Shown here piece after piece: positions 38,801 through 50,800 of a stretch of DNA of 64,000 bases; the stretch's first letter is position 1; each line of letters starts with the position of its first letter. Origin of the DNA: Gari tellinella (Eukaryota; Mollusca; Bivalvia; Cardiida; Psammobiidae). Both the position numbers and the translations under genes were made by a program. Where the stretch lies: contig OV277864.1 in assembly GCA_922989275.2 (NCBI GenBank), positions 21,587,550 through 21,651,549 of the forward strand, given 5' to 3'. Below the pieces are notes generated by a model. It was not told the origin of the DNA and did no database searches. It saw only the letters and a list, made by a program, of their open reading frames with translations.

Positions 38801-41800
38801 AATGTTTCCCTACTAGTATGCCTACCTACGTCCCTGGTTTTTCTGGCAAAGCTGACAATGGCTGCGAGAAATCATACATCCTCAAATATTAATTCAGTAT
38901 TATTGACAATTAGTAACAACATCTGTCGTAGGCCATTTACAAACAGCACATACAAAGTTAACTCTTTCAACTGAAGGTGAAAAAGGATATTTTTCCCCAG
39001 GAAAAACCTGTTTGCAACTAACCATTCCTTGTAACTCATACAGTGGAGAAAACGTTATTCTTTCCCGTTTAAACGTTAACGTACGCAAACACAAAACACT
39101 AAAACGTTGAAAATAACAACTTTTGAACAATTCTGATAATTCATGTTTATCTTGGTGGCAAACAGTTTAGAGCCTGATCAGACGCCGGGTTACCCGGCGT
39201 CTGATCTGGCTCCAAACTGTTTGCAAAGGAAATAATAGTTTTAGAGTAAATGCGTTTATTGGGAAAGAATAACGTTTTCTCCACTGTAACTATATCACTT
39301 GAGTCAAATTAACTAAAATTCAAATCATCTCTGACTCTGAGTGTCGATTCTAATGAGAAGTATCACCATAAGTCTGGTTCGGTTTGTTTGTCAATGAAAG
39401 AGGGGAGAAGATACAGAAAACCAGGGCACAATGCCCTTCTCTTATCATCAACACAGTTCTCAGGTTCTTTGGAAGCCCAGCGTAAAGAAGCACATTCTAC
39501 TTTACTTTCATCTTGCTTTAAGCTACCATCTGCTAGAATATAGAACATTTTTCTTATGATACATAATTTTGACAAGTAAACTGAAACTATTTTCCTCAAT
39601 GGAGGAATAAATTAAAGGCGATAAAAGGCGTATTTATGGGGTCATGGGTTTACAAGATGGTAAAGTAGCAACTGTTATTTCTGCTTACCTTTATAAACAT
39701 ACACTTTGATGCTACTCTCATCGCCTGATGTCAGTGTGCACTTGTAGATTGCTGAGTCTGTTATAGACACCTTGTCCTTGGTATAAGTGTACGTGTCTGT
39801 CCATACTTTTCCATTAACTCCTGTGTCAATCTTATATTCCTGAAAGACAGTACAGCAGAGCTCCATGTAAGAGAAAATTTACATAAGTTTTCAACATTTT
39901 TCTCCTTTAAATTATGTCTTTAACCCATAACTCCATAGCCTGTTTCTAGTTTTGAAGACAGGTGGCTACTTGAAGAAGGTTGAAAGAAAAGCAGAATGAG
40001 CCTAAAGGCACATTCTGGTTTACTATTAGCCTGCTTTATGCTATTAGTATTATCTGCTAGTATGTAGAAAGTATTTCTTATGATACATATATTCGTAATT
40101 GTATAAATTGGAGCAATATTCTTTAGTGGGTGAATAAAATAGAGGCATAAAAAGGTGTACATGTATTTATGAGGTAATGGGTTAACAAATCCTATGGTGT
40201 AACTGATTGGAAATGTCTCTTCTAGTCGATTCTCATCAGCACAACATAGGGTTTGTTTATACATATGGATTTTAGACATAGGAATACTCACAACAGAACA
40301 GAACATACTTACAACCCTGGTACCCAACTCCTAGCGTGTGGAGTAATAAATTTATGCCATAAAATTGTGTACTAATGGGGTAAATGGTTAACAGTTCTAG
40401 CTTATAAATGCTGCACACCTCTCTATCTAGTCACCTATGCTAAAAGACTGAGAAATTAAAATTATATTCTTTAGATATTTGAGTGTTGATCACAGTACCT
40501 ACCGCATTCATCAAAACATTGTCTTTCAAAAAGCTCACAGACCGGGGAGTGTCATCAGTTCCCTTCTCGTACTCGTGGACACACTTAAGCTCCAGTTTGT
40601 CACCTTCAAAAACCATTAGAATGGGCTTTGCTGGCACCATTGTCAAACCTGAAATGAGTTAATCAGGGTATTTACTAAATTCCTATAAAGATTACCAAGC
40701 TGGAAGCCCTGTATGTAATATTCTAGTACCCATTACTGACAAGGGGAACAAAATATTGTAGAATCCCGATTTTTCTTTTTTTTTTATCATGATTGTGATA
40801 GCCAGAACATCAAGGAAGGTTTGACTGACTCTGCTTCAAGCCGTGGATAGTGAGTAGAGCTACAGCGTTTTTTTCCTTCTTTGGACGGTACCTGGGAAAG
40901 GACCTGTTCCCAATTCAAAGAAGGGATCTGGCAATATGGTAAAAATAGTATTTTCAGTGAAAAAAAATGAGAATTTCTGTTACTAGTGTTAGCATTGCCA
41001 GTTGATATGAACTGCATAATTGCTACTTGATTTAAGTTAGATCAAATAGGTCTACATATATTATAAAACTTAACTTCCCAATTTCTTTTTTGTCATCATT
41101 TCACGCATGTTCTTTTCCCAATTTGAAGTTTATGCGACAAGAAAAATTCCCAATCTGAGGGGTACCGGACCTGTTCCAAATTGGGTGAAAAAAAATGCTC
41201 AGTTTGGAGCACTGCATTGTTGGTACAGTCAACATCTGGTATGTTGAAGTCTCTTGCAAGCATGAGGATCAACCCAACCTTGGAATATGCTGCGTTCATT
41301 TGGGACCCCCACTTAACTCTTTCCTCCCTAAAACTTTAAATGGACAATTCCAGTTTCCATTTTAGTCTAGTCCTCTGATCTGGGTCTTCACTGTTTGCAC
41401 AGGACAAGTATACTATTCAAATGTACACTGTTTGAAAAGCACGCCTATATGCGGGACTAGGGTTCAAAGGGTTAAAGACAGTCATCGACAAGCTGCAAAA
41501 AGTCCAATGGAGAGGCTGGGCTTGGTTTTTCCAATACAAATATGTCAACCGAACCCCGGGTTGTGTTACCAGCATGCTGAAGGACCTAGGTTGGATACCT
41601 CTAGCTGATCGAAGATGAGAGCTTCATCTCACTATGCTCTTCTTGTGTTGCCAATGTTCAGTCAACCTTTGACTCAACATGCTGGACAAACATTTCAGCA
41701 TGACAATGCGCAACCACATGTAGTCCGTTGGACACGAAACTTCTTGGCAACCAATAATAATTAATATAGATATTTTGGACTTGTCTACAGCTTTGCCTGA

Positions 41801-44800
41801 CTGCAACCTAAATAAACACATGTTGTACATTCCAGGGCTGTACAAATATTTTTTTTAGCCACTTGTCCTGAACAACAAGGGCCACCATGGCCCTAAATCG
41901 CTCACCTGGTACACCATGTAAACACGACCTATAGTTACCTAGATTACGACTGGACATGACCCACAATCACCAAGATTTTTCTATGATTTGACCTAGTTTC
42001 TGACCAGACACAATTTGATTTTGACCTAAATTTGATGTAGGCAAATATTCTGGCAATATTTCATTCAGATCTAATGAGATTTGTAGCCTCTAGAGGGTTA
42101 ACAATGTTTTTCTTTGATCTGACCTAGTGACCTAAATTTTGATCCGACATGACCCATATTCGAACTTGACCTAGATATCAATTAGGCAAACATTCTGACC
42201 AAGTTTCATTAAAATCCAATGAGAATTGAAGCCTCTAGAGTGTTTACAAGGGTTTTCTATGATTTGACCTAGTGACCTAGTTTTTGACCGGACATGACCC
42301 ATGTTCGAACTTGACCTAGATATGAATGAGGCAAACATTTTGACTAAGTTTCATGAAAATAAAGTGAGATTTGTAGCCTATAGAGTGTAAACAAGGTTTT
42401 CCTATGATTTGACCTAGTGACCTAGTTTTGAACCCGGCATGACCCATATTCGAACTTGACCTAGATATCAATTAGGCAAACATTCTGACTAGGATGCATT
42501 AAAATCCAAAAAGATTTGTAGCCTCTAGAGTGTTAACGAGGTTTTTCTATGATTTGACCTAGTGACCTAGTTTTTGACCAAGCATGACCTATATTCGAAT
42601 TTGACCTATATATCAATGAGGCAAACATTTTGACTTAGTTTCATTAAGATCCAATAAGATTTGTAGCCTCTAGAGTTTTAACAAGATTTTTCTATGATTT
42701 GACCTAGTGACCTAGTTTTTGACCCGACATGACCCACATTCGAACTTGACCTAGATTTCATCAAGACAAACATTGTCATGAAGTTTCATGAAGATCGAAT
42801 GAAATTTGTAGCCGCTAGAGTGTTAACGAACCAATTGTGAACGGACAGACAGACGGACAGACGGACGGACGGACAGACGACGGACATCCAGTTATCCTAA
42901 AAGCTCACCTTGGCACTTCGTGCCAGGTGAGCTAAAAAGCCACTTGTCCAACTTTTTATAAACCTGATTCGAAAACATGGTTCCATGTAAATGCCGGCCA
43001 AAGGGAACCCGTTCAATTGGTAACTTTCGATTTGAGCATATGAGTTTGTTTTAATTTTTATTGGTTATAAAGACAAAATGATATTTATACATTTTACTTA
43101 TTATTATAATTAAATTATGATATGAATATATATGTATACTCTATGAAACATAATTAACTAGACTATCACACCTTATCACTTAAATGTAGAATCTGTAATG
43201 TATCTCCACTATTTCTATAACCCATTACCCCACAAATTCAAATGTATGCCTTTAATTGATTTCTCCGCTAAAGTAAAAAGATCCACACTTTAGATCTACA
43301 TTTTAATTAAAATAAGGGATCCCTTATGACAGGGACACTTTTCACCCAAAGCTTTAATTCTTACAATTGATAGGGGTCTATTAGTTATACACATGAACAT
43401 TTTAAAAGATTTTCCTTAAGTTGCCATGGCAACCAGGGTTCTACATGGTTCAAATATATCTAAATAACTTTAATTTAGGACCATCTTAGGAACATAACTA
43501 CCCTGTTCCTTCAATAAAGAATAAAATTTAAAATTGTTTCCCTTTTGTCTCTTAATTCTATGTTAAACATTTGAAGTGTGTAAAAGTTATCTTTCCTTTA
43601 TTTCAAACTGTCACAATTTTCTGTAATTTACCGATTTTCTTTAATTTACATTTGCAAAATCATCATCTACACTTTGATTTGCTTGAATCATGTTTACATA
43701 ACATTTAAAAGACAAACTTCCTACATAAAAATCATTAACCTATTTATTAAATATAAAAATATGTTTTGCTATTTAAACAAGAGCCCCATGGGGCATATTT
43801 CGCTCACCTGAGAATAATTGACAAAATTGAGATAATTATGTCCAGGAAGGGGTCATTTTTTACCCGACGGGCATAATTTGAACAATCTTGTACGAGGACC
43901 TGAAGATGATGCTATGTGCCAAATATCTAAGATCAGGGTAGTAGGGTTTTAGACAAGAAGAGTTTCCATTGAAAAAAAATCTATTTTTAGCTCCTGTGAC
44001 CTACATATGCAACAGACTGAAACCAGTTGAACAAAATAGGTAAAGGATATCTAGAAGTGTAACTATGCTGAATATCAAAGCTCTGGCCATATTAGTTTCA
44101 GAGAAGAAGACGTTTTGAAAATTTCACTATATAACTCTATGTAAAACTGTGACCCCCGGGGCGGGGCCAATTTTGACCCCAGGGGCATAATTTGAACAAA
44201 CTTGATAAAGGAACTGTATGCGATGCTATTGTGTCAAATATCTAAGCTATAGCCCTTCTAAGCTCAGTGTACTATGGTTTCAGACAAGAAGATTTTTTAA
44301 GTTCTCATGGGAAAAAATCTATTTTAGCTCCGGTGACCCAGATATGCAACGGACCGGAACCAATTCAACAATATAAGTCAAATACCTCTAGAAGTAATAC
44401 CATGCTAAATATCGAAGCTCTGGACATATTGGTTTCAGAGAAAAAGATGTTTGAAAATTTCACTATATAACTCTATGTAAAACTGTGACCCCCGGGGCGG
44501 GGCCAATTTTGACCCCTGGGGCATAATTTAAACAAACTTGATAAAGGAATTGTATGCGATGCTATTGTGTCAAATATCTAAGCTATAGCCCTTCTAGTTT
44601 CAAAGAAGAAGATTTTTTTAAGTTTTCATTGAAAAAAATCTATTTTTAGCTCCTGTGACCTAGTTATGCAACCGACCAGAACCTTTTGAACAATTTTGGT
44701 ATAGGACATCTAGAAGTGTCACCATGCCAAATATCAAGGCTCTGGCCATATTAGTTTCAGAGAAGAAGACGTTTGAAATTTTCACTATATAACTCTATGT

Positions 44801-47800
44801 AAAACTGTGACCCCCGGGGCGGGGCCAATTTTGACCTCAGGGGCATAATTTGAACAAACTTGATAGAGGATCTGTAGGCGATGCTATGTGCCAAATATCT
44901 AAGCTCTGGCCCTTCTAGTTTCAGACAAGAAGATTTTTTAAGTTTTCATTGAAAAAAATCTATTTTTAGCTCCTGTGACCTAGTTATGCAACCGACCAGA
45001 ACTATTTGAACAATTTTGGTATAGGACATCTAGAAGTGTCACCATGCTAAATATCAAAGCTCTGGCCACATTAGTTTCAGAGAAGAAGACGTTTGAAAAT
45101 TTCACTATATAACTCTATGTAAATCTGTGACCCCCGGGGCGGGGCCAATTTTGACCCCAGGGGCATAATTTGAACAGACTTGATAGAGGACCTGTAGATG
45201 ATGCTATGTGCCAAATATTTAAGCTCTGGCCCTTGCAGTTTTTGACAAGAAGATTTTTTAAGATTTCCTTATTTTTTCACTTTGGTTGCCATGGCAACCA
45301 GAGTTCTGCATTGTTTTTAATTCTTTGAACAAATTTGAAAGAGCTTGACACAAGGAACATTTCTGTAAAGTTTGGTTGAATTCTGTCAAGCGGTATAGGT
45401 GGAGATGTCATTTGAAGCAATTGTTAACGACGACGGACGACTAACGCCGGACGACGGACACAGGGCCATCCCAATAGCTCACCTTGAGCCTTTGGCTCAG
45501 GTGAGCTAACAAAAGAATGCTACCTTTTTCAATGTAACTTCTTAATCACTCTATATTATAAGGACAAACGGTCCTATATGAATTTGAATGCAACATTCAT
45601 TTGTATGCTATAAGCATAATGCAGCGATTTTAAGTGTACACGACTACTTGATAAGATGTTGAAATAAAAATCTTTGTGTCCTTGTGTACACACTTGATTT
45701 TTCAGAAGTTTACAAGCTTTGATCACGGAATTATACAGTGTATAATTCTGTGCTTTGATTGACCATCAGATGCTATGTAAGATGGAGAGTCCCTAAAACT
45801 CCCTTTGTGTAACACACTGAGATTACGTAATCAAAGGGTGGTGCCGTGGAAACGTGTGGGAGACTGAGAGTGACACGAAATTGACATAACACATGTACAG
45901 ATCTACTGTGAATTTGTGGTAGTTGACACGCGGATTGGCTTGATGCGTACGGAACATGGAGTCGGATGGATAACTGGATTATAAGCACTTTGCACAGCAG
46001 GTGGGCTAGAAGCACTCGCGGCATTTTATGATTAAGGCCACCTCACTTACTGAAGCATATTGACTCAACTACACACCCTGTCGACTTATTAGGCAGCTCT
46101 TTTAGAGCTACTACGATTTAGATGTGAGGCCATTTCCGGGCGTTGATAGATGCCACAAAAAACATGGCATAAAGGTGAGTCAAGTTTCGATTTTGCTTCA
46201 AAACAGTATTTTTTCTGTTTTTTTCTAGAAATCGGGGAATGTAGTTCCACGTAAAAATGTCCACTTGACGAATTAGTTATCATCGTATGCTCCATAATTG
46301 CGATGTGGCGCCCCAATTTCATTCGGCGCAAACGTTACACGATCATTTTCAAACCGAAAGTGGTCAAAACGTCAACATTTATTTACAAAAAAGTGCAATG
46401 CACGAATTTATCATGTATCTAACGCAGCTTTAAGATGCACACGAACACTATTGGCTGTTTGGTATACTTTATGTGAATCGGAACACGCAACATTGAATAG
46501 TATGGGCTAATTTTCTAAAAGAGGTGCCTTCGAGGCTATGAGGTGCCTGATACCAGGAGCCGAGCAACCAACTAAGAGGAGGGTTTCTGTTGAACAGATT
46601 TAGGACTGATATTGTCAAAAATTGCTATATTTCATCGAAATCATGACCTGTCATGATTTCAAGTGAGGTGCCAATGAATAATACGGCTTTATATAATCTT
46701 AATTCAAACTTTAAATGCAATGAAACGGATATAAAGAGATCTGATTGTTAGCAAATTGGAACATGAACAATTTTCTGATTAGCAAAATGAAACTTTTACA
46801 CAAAAAATATAAACAACAACCCTTCCACGGCTCAAAAAGCAAGCACTTAAAACGTTACATATAGTTATTATAGCTTACGTCAAGAGGAAGGGACTTTTGT
46901 CGCAACGTGTTGTATTTGGGAGGTTAACAAACCACGGAATTTCACCTACTCACATATCTCGGAAATCTAAATAAAAAATGAAAAAAACAACAAACGACCG
47001 GAAATCTATTTTTAGAATTAACAAACCACGGAAATATGTTCGGAAATTTAAAAAATAAAACACCTGGAAATCTGATCGGAAATTGATGTTGCGTTATTAT
47101 GACAATCGCCTCTATCGATACCAGACGTTGATCATTTATTTTTAAACCACCAATGTAACAAGGTGGTACCTTTTGAAAGCGTGATCGCCTTTGTCATGTA
47201 TTCAAAATCAGTATATGACGTAGTTTCCGCATTCTAGAGTGAAAAGGTCTCCGCCTTATACACAAACCCACATCATCGGACTGATTTTACATGCAGAATG
47301 TAGGTTGTGGTTTAGATTAGCGTAATGCCTTGTTAAGCTTTAATAAATGTCAATATTTAAAATGTCTTTGTATTCTGTTCGAAAACTATCATCTGAGCTA
47401 TCGTTCATATCTATGTCACAAAATGAGTCCTCAGAATACAGATATGTGTCACCGTCTAAACAAGTTGGAAGTGTTTGTTTCTCTGGAATCGCCGTTAGGT
47501 GACTGTTTGTTGGTATGTCTGCAGTCTTGTCAAATAACGTTCTTCTTGTTTTTTAGTTATTTGTGCTGAAATCAATTTAGATATTTGGGACAAAAATCGA
47601 ACACTCTTTCAATCTGGTGAGTATTTACTGGCACTTCTGATATCTTGAATAGTCCTTTTAATCTTCGCTGCTGGGGTACTACTTAGTGCAATATTTGATT
47701 TAGAATATGAATATTTGATTTGAGCGTTGTAGCTGTGTCTATGATGTGCATATCTATGTTTCTTCTTCGCCAGGAACAGGCATTTTCTTCTAATACCACG

Positions 47801-50800
47801 AAACACGCCCATCTGAAACGAAAGGAAAATGAAAGTGGTCTACTGCGACTATGTCATTTTTCATGGATTGTTAGTCATTTATGTATTTGAGAAGTTGTTG
47901 AATCCCACTTGTGTACAAAAAAGTACATATTTAAAGTATACTTTCCATCTATTTGCTAATTAGAAAATTGTTCATGTTTAAATTTGCTAACAATCATACC
48001 TCTTTATATCCGTTTCATTGCATTTATAGTTTGATATAAGATTATATAAAGCCGTATTATTCCTTGGAACCTCACTTGAAATCATGACAGGTCATGATTT
48101 CGATGAAATATAGCAAGTTTTGACAATATCAGTCCTAAATCTGTTCAACAGAAACCCTCCTCTTAGTAGGTTGCTCGGCTCCTATCAGGCACCTCATAGC
48201 CACGAAGGCACCTCTTTTAGAAAATTAGCCCATAATATTCAATGTTGCGTGTTCCGATTCACATAAAGTATACCAAACAGTCAATAGTGTTCGTGTGCAT
48301 CTTAAATCTGCGTTAGATACATGATAAATTCGTGCATTGCACTTTTATGTACCTAAATGTTGGTGTTTTGACCACTTTCGGTTTGAAAATGATCGTGTAA
48401 CGTTTGCGCCGAATGAAATTGGGGCGCCACATCGCAATAATGGAGCATACGATGATAACTAATTCATCAAGTGGACATTTTTACGTGGAACTACATTCCC
48501 CGATTTCTAGAAAAAATACTGTTTTGAAGCAAAATCGAAACTTGACTCACCTTTATGCCATGTTTTTTGTGGCCTCTATCAACGCCCGGAAATGGCCTCT
48601 CATCTAAATCGTAGTAGCTCTAAAAGAGCTGCCTAATAAGTCGACAGGGTGTGAACTACCGTAGTGTTAATCAACCAGCTATTTTTGAAATTTGCCGGTT
48701 TTTATCGGGACTAAAGTTGGAAAATAGTCACCTGTCCGGGACTAGAATATTGAAAATGAGGACCTGTCCGGAGCCATTTTCCACTTGTCCGGGACGTCGG
48801 GCTATGGGATTTGTGCAGCCCTGCATTCTCTGTCGAAGTTTTTTACAACGTCAGCTACAGCCCCGAAACATCCAGGAACTGATGGTAGCTCTTCATAAAG
48901 AGTGGTCATGTATTCCGTGTTACGTGCTGCGTAACTTGTGTGGATCCATGACATGCTGACTACAAACAGTTCTTGAAAGCCGTTCTGTTTTCCAGTGCTA
49001 CGACATACCCTCTTTGTTTACACTTAGGGAGCATGCGCACTCGGGGACAACAAAACCGAAATTAACATACATTTGTGCAGCAGGGCGTTTAATCTCATTC
49101 TTATTTACGTATTATTATCTGAATAGGTCCTATGAATACTAAGAAAGTCTTACATAAGTTGCAAAAGCGTGATTTTTCCCCAAAATTAGAATTAATTTTT
49201 TCTCAGAGTAAGACCGACGCCATCCGAGTGAAGGGCCGAGAGTATGCGTATGACATTAATTACCCGGATTACTGGGAAAGAGAATCATGGACAAATCCCG
49301 TACTGACGGTTATGAACTGGGGTGACTGATTATCAAGGCATTTTAAATGCATACAAAACGGGGTTAGAAATTAGCTAAAAATTACACTTGCATTTTTTTG
49401 CGAGTGACTTTTGAACTTACTTGCAAAATGCAAAAACTACTCGCGAAAGTTAAACTGTCATTCTGAACATGTATGTTTTAACTTTAAACCCGACACAGAC
49501 GTGTAGAAATCAAATACGATCTACCTACACTTCGTGTATTTCATAGTTGTACATTTGTGGTTACAGCAGAAAAGGGATAAGATCTTGATTTTCATATCTA
49601 TGTGTACATACCAAAGGAGTATTTTTCTTACATTTTATGATATTGGGGAGAATGCATGCTGTATGCACTATGTAGACCGCACACAATTACTCAAAAATTA
49701 GGTCAGGTTTAGATTGCCAATCAGTCTACGATATAAACGTTTTTTCACTGGTCGTATATTTCAGGGCTGTGGTTAATAAACAGTATGTCACAGTAGAATT
49801 AGAAGTATACTTGTACTCGTGCGAGTCTTTTAAATGGCCTCGTCTTTGAAGAACGGTTTCGGTTGTGTGATAAGAATTGTTTACACATCGGAACTCCGAA
49901 GTAGCAAAGTGCGCGTTTCATTAGCCAATGAGAATTGGGAAAGTCAGTCATTACGTCATTCTTACAGACAAAAAAGAGGTTGAAACTGCCCGAGAAGCTA
50001 TGATTGGCTTACAAAAAGTATTCGCTTGTCTACTCGTCCATTTCCGCCACTCGAAATGTTACGGAATAAACCTAGCATAGCCTTACAGACGCTATACTGT
50101 GTTTAGCTGTCCGAAAAACCGTACTCACATTTTTTTGCGAGTTCGTGGAAAAATCACTTGCAATTTACAAATTCCACTCGCATTTTGCGAGTATGCGAGC
50201 TTAAATTCGAACCCTGCAAAAGAGGTTTTATTTCATGACATTTTCCACAATTGTTGAAAAGCCTTTAATGATTTTATTTCTTAAAGAAATTATACTGTTC
50301 AGAGTTCAATGTAATAAATATGGTTTATGGTGAATTCGCCTAGAGACAAACTCGCCTACAATTAGATATATAGTAACCGAAATGGTGAATTCGCCTAGAA
50401 AGCAATTATATAGTGATTGTATTTCGCACCTATTGTAAGGTATCGATAACAAAACAAAACTTGTTTTCAGGTAGTGTTTACTAAGATCGGATGATAAGTG
50501 TAGCCCCTGATCATCATATGTAACTCAAAGCGAGGTGCAATAATCGAATATTCTTTATGTAGGTGCAAGCGGCATTTTTACTTTCAATATGATAAATATG
50601 TTGCAGGGCTCCAGATAAGCCCGCGTACTCAGTGAAATACGCGAACGTTTTGACCGTGTACGCGTTAATTTCAAAATATTGAAGTACTGTGTACGCGAGA
50701 AATTCTCGGGGACGCGTGTATCAATTCAAAAGCCGAGTTTTTGTCATACCGAGATTTGCAAATAAGTCAAATGTTATTGATTGGCGGTCTCGTAATGAAG

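Larger units (their letters stand above)
41833..48823. mobile_element. 7 kb composite CAGGG-type element inserted in a Tc1 gene
   Basis: Ends are CAGGGCTGTACAAAT and the inverted ATTTGTGCAGCCCTG. Flanking 5-bp duplications are CATTC at 41828-41832 and 48824-48828. The ends share GCCACTTGTCC-like subterminal motifs. Much of the length is later nested insertions (41869-42937, 43777-45509, 46072-48653). No transposase of its own was recognised. Confidence 0.7.

Noticed and set aside
46089..48607. Two similar ORFs on opposite strands as a duplicated gene pair
   Set aside because: They are mirror images within the arms of one long inverted-repeat element.
49132..49329. 65-codon ORF after a GCATGCGCA motif, possible first exon of another gene
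   Set aside because: No recognised product and no clear donor; kept only as a note for the interval.
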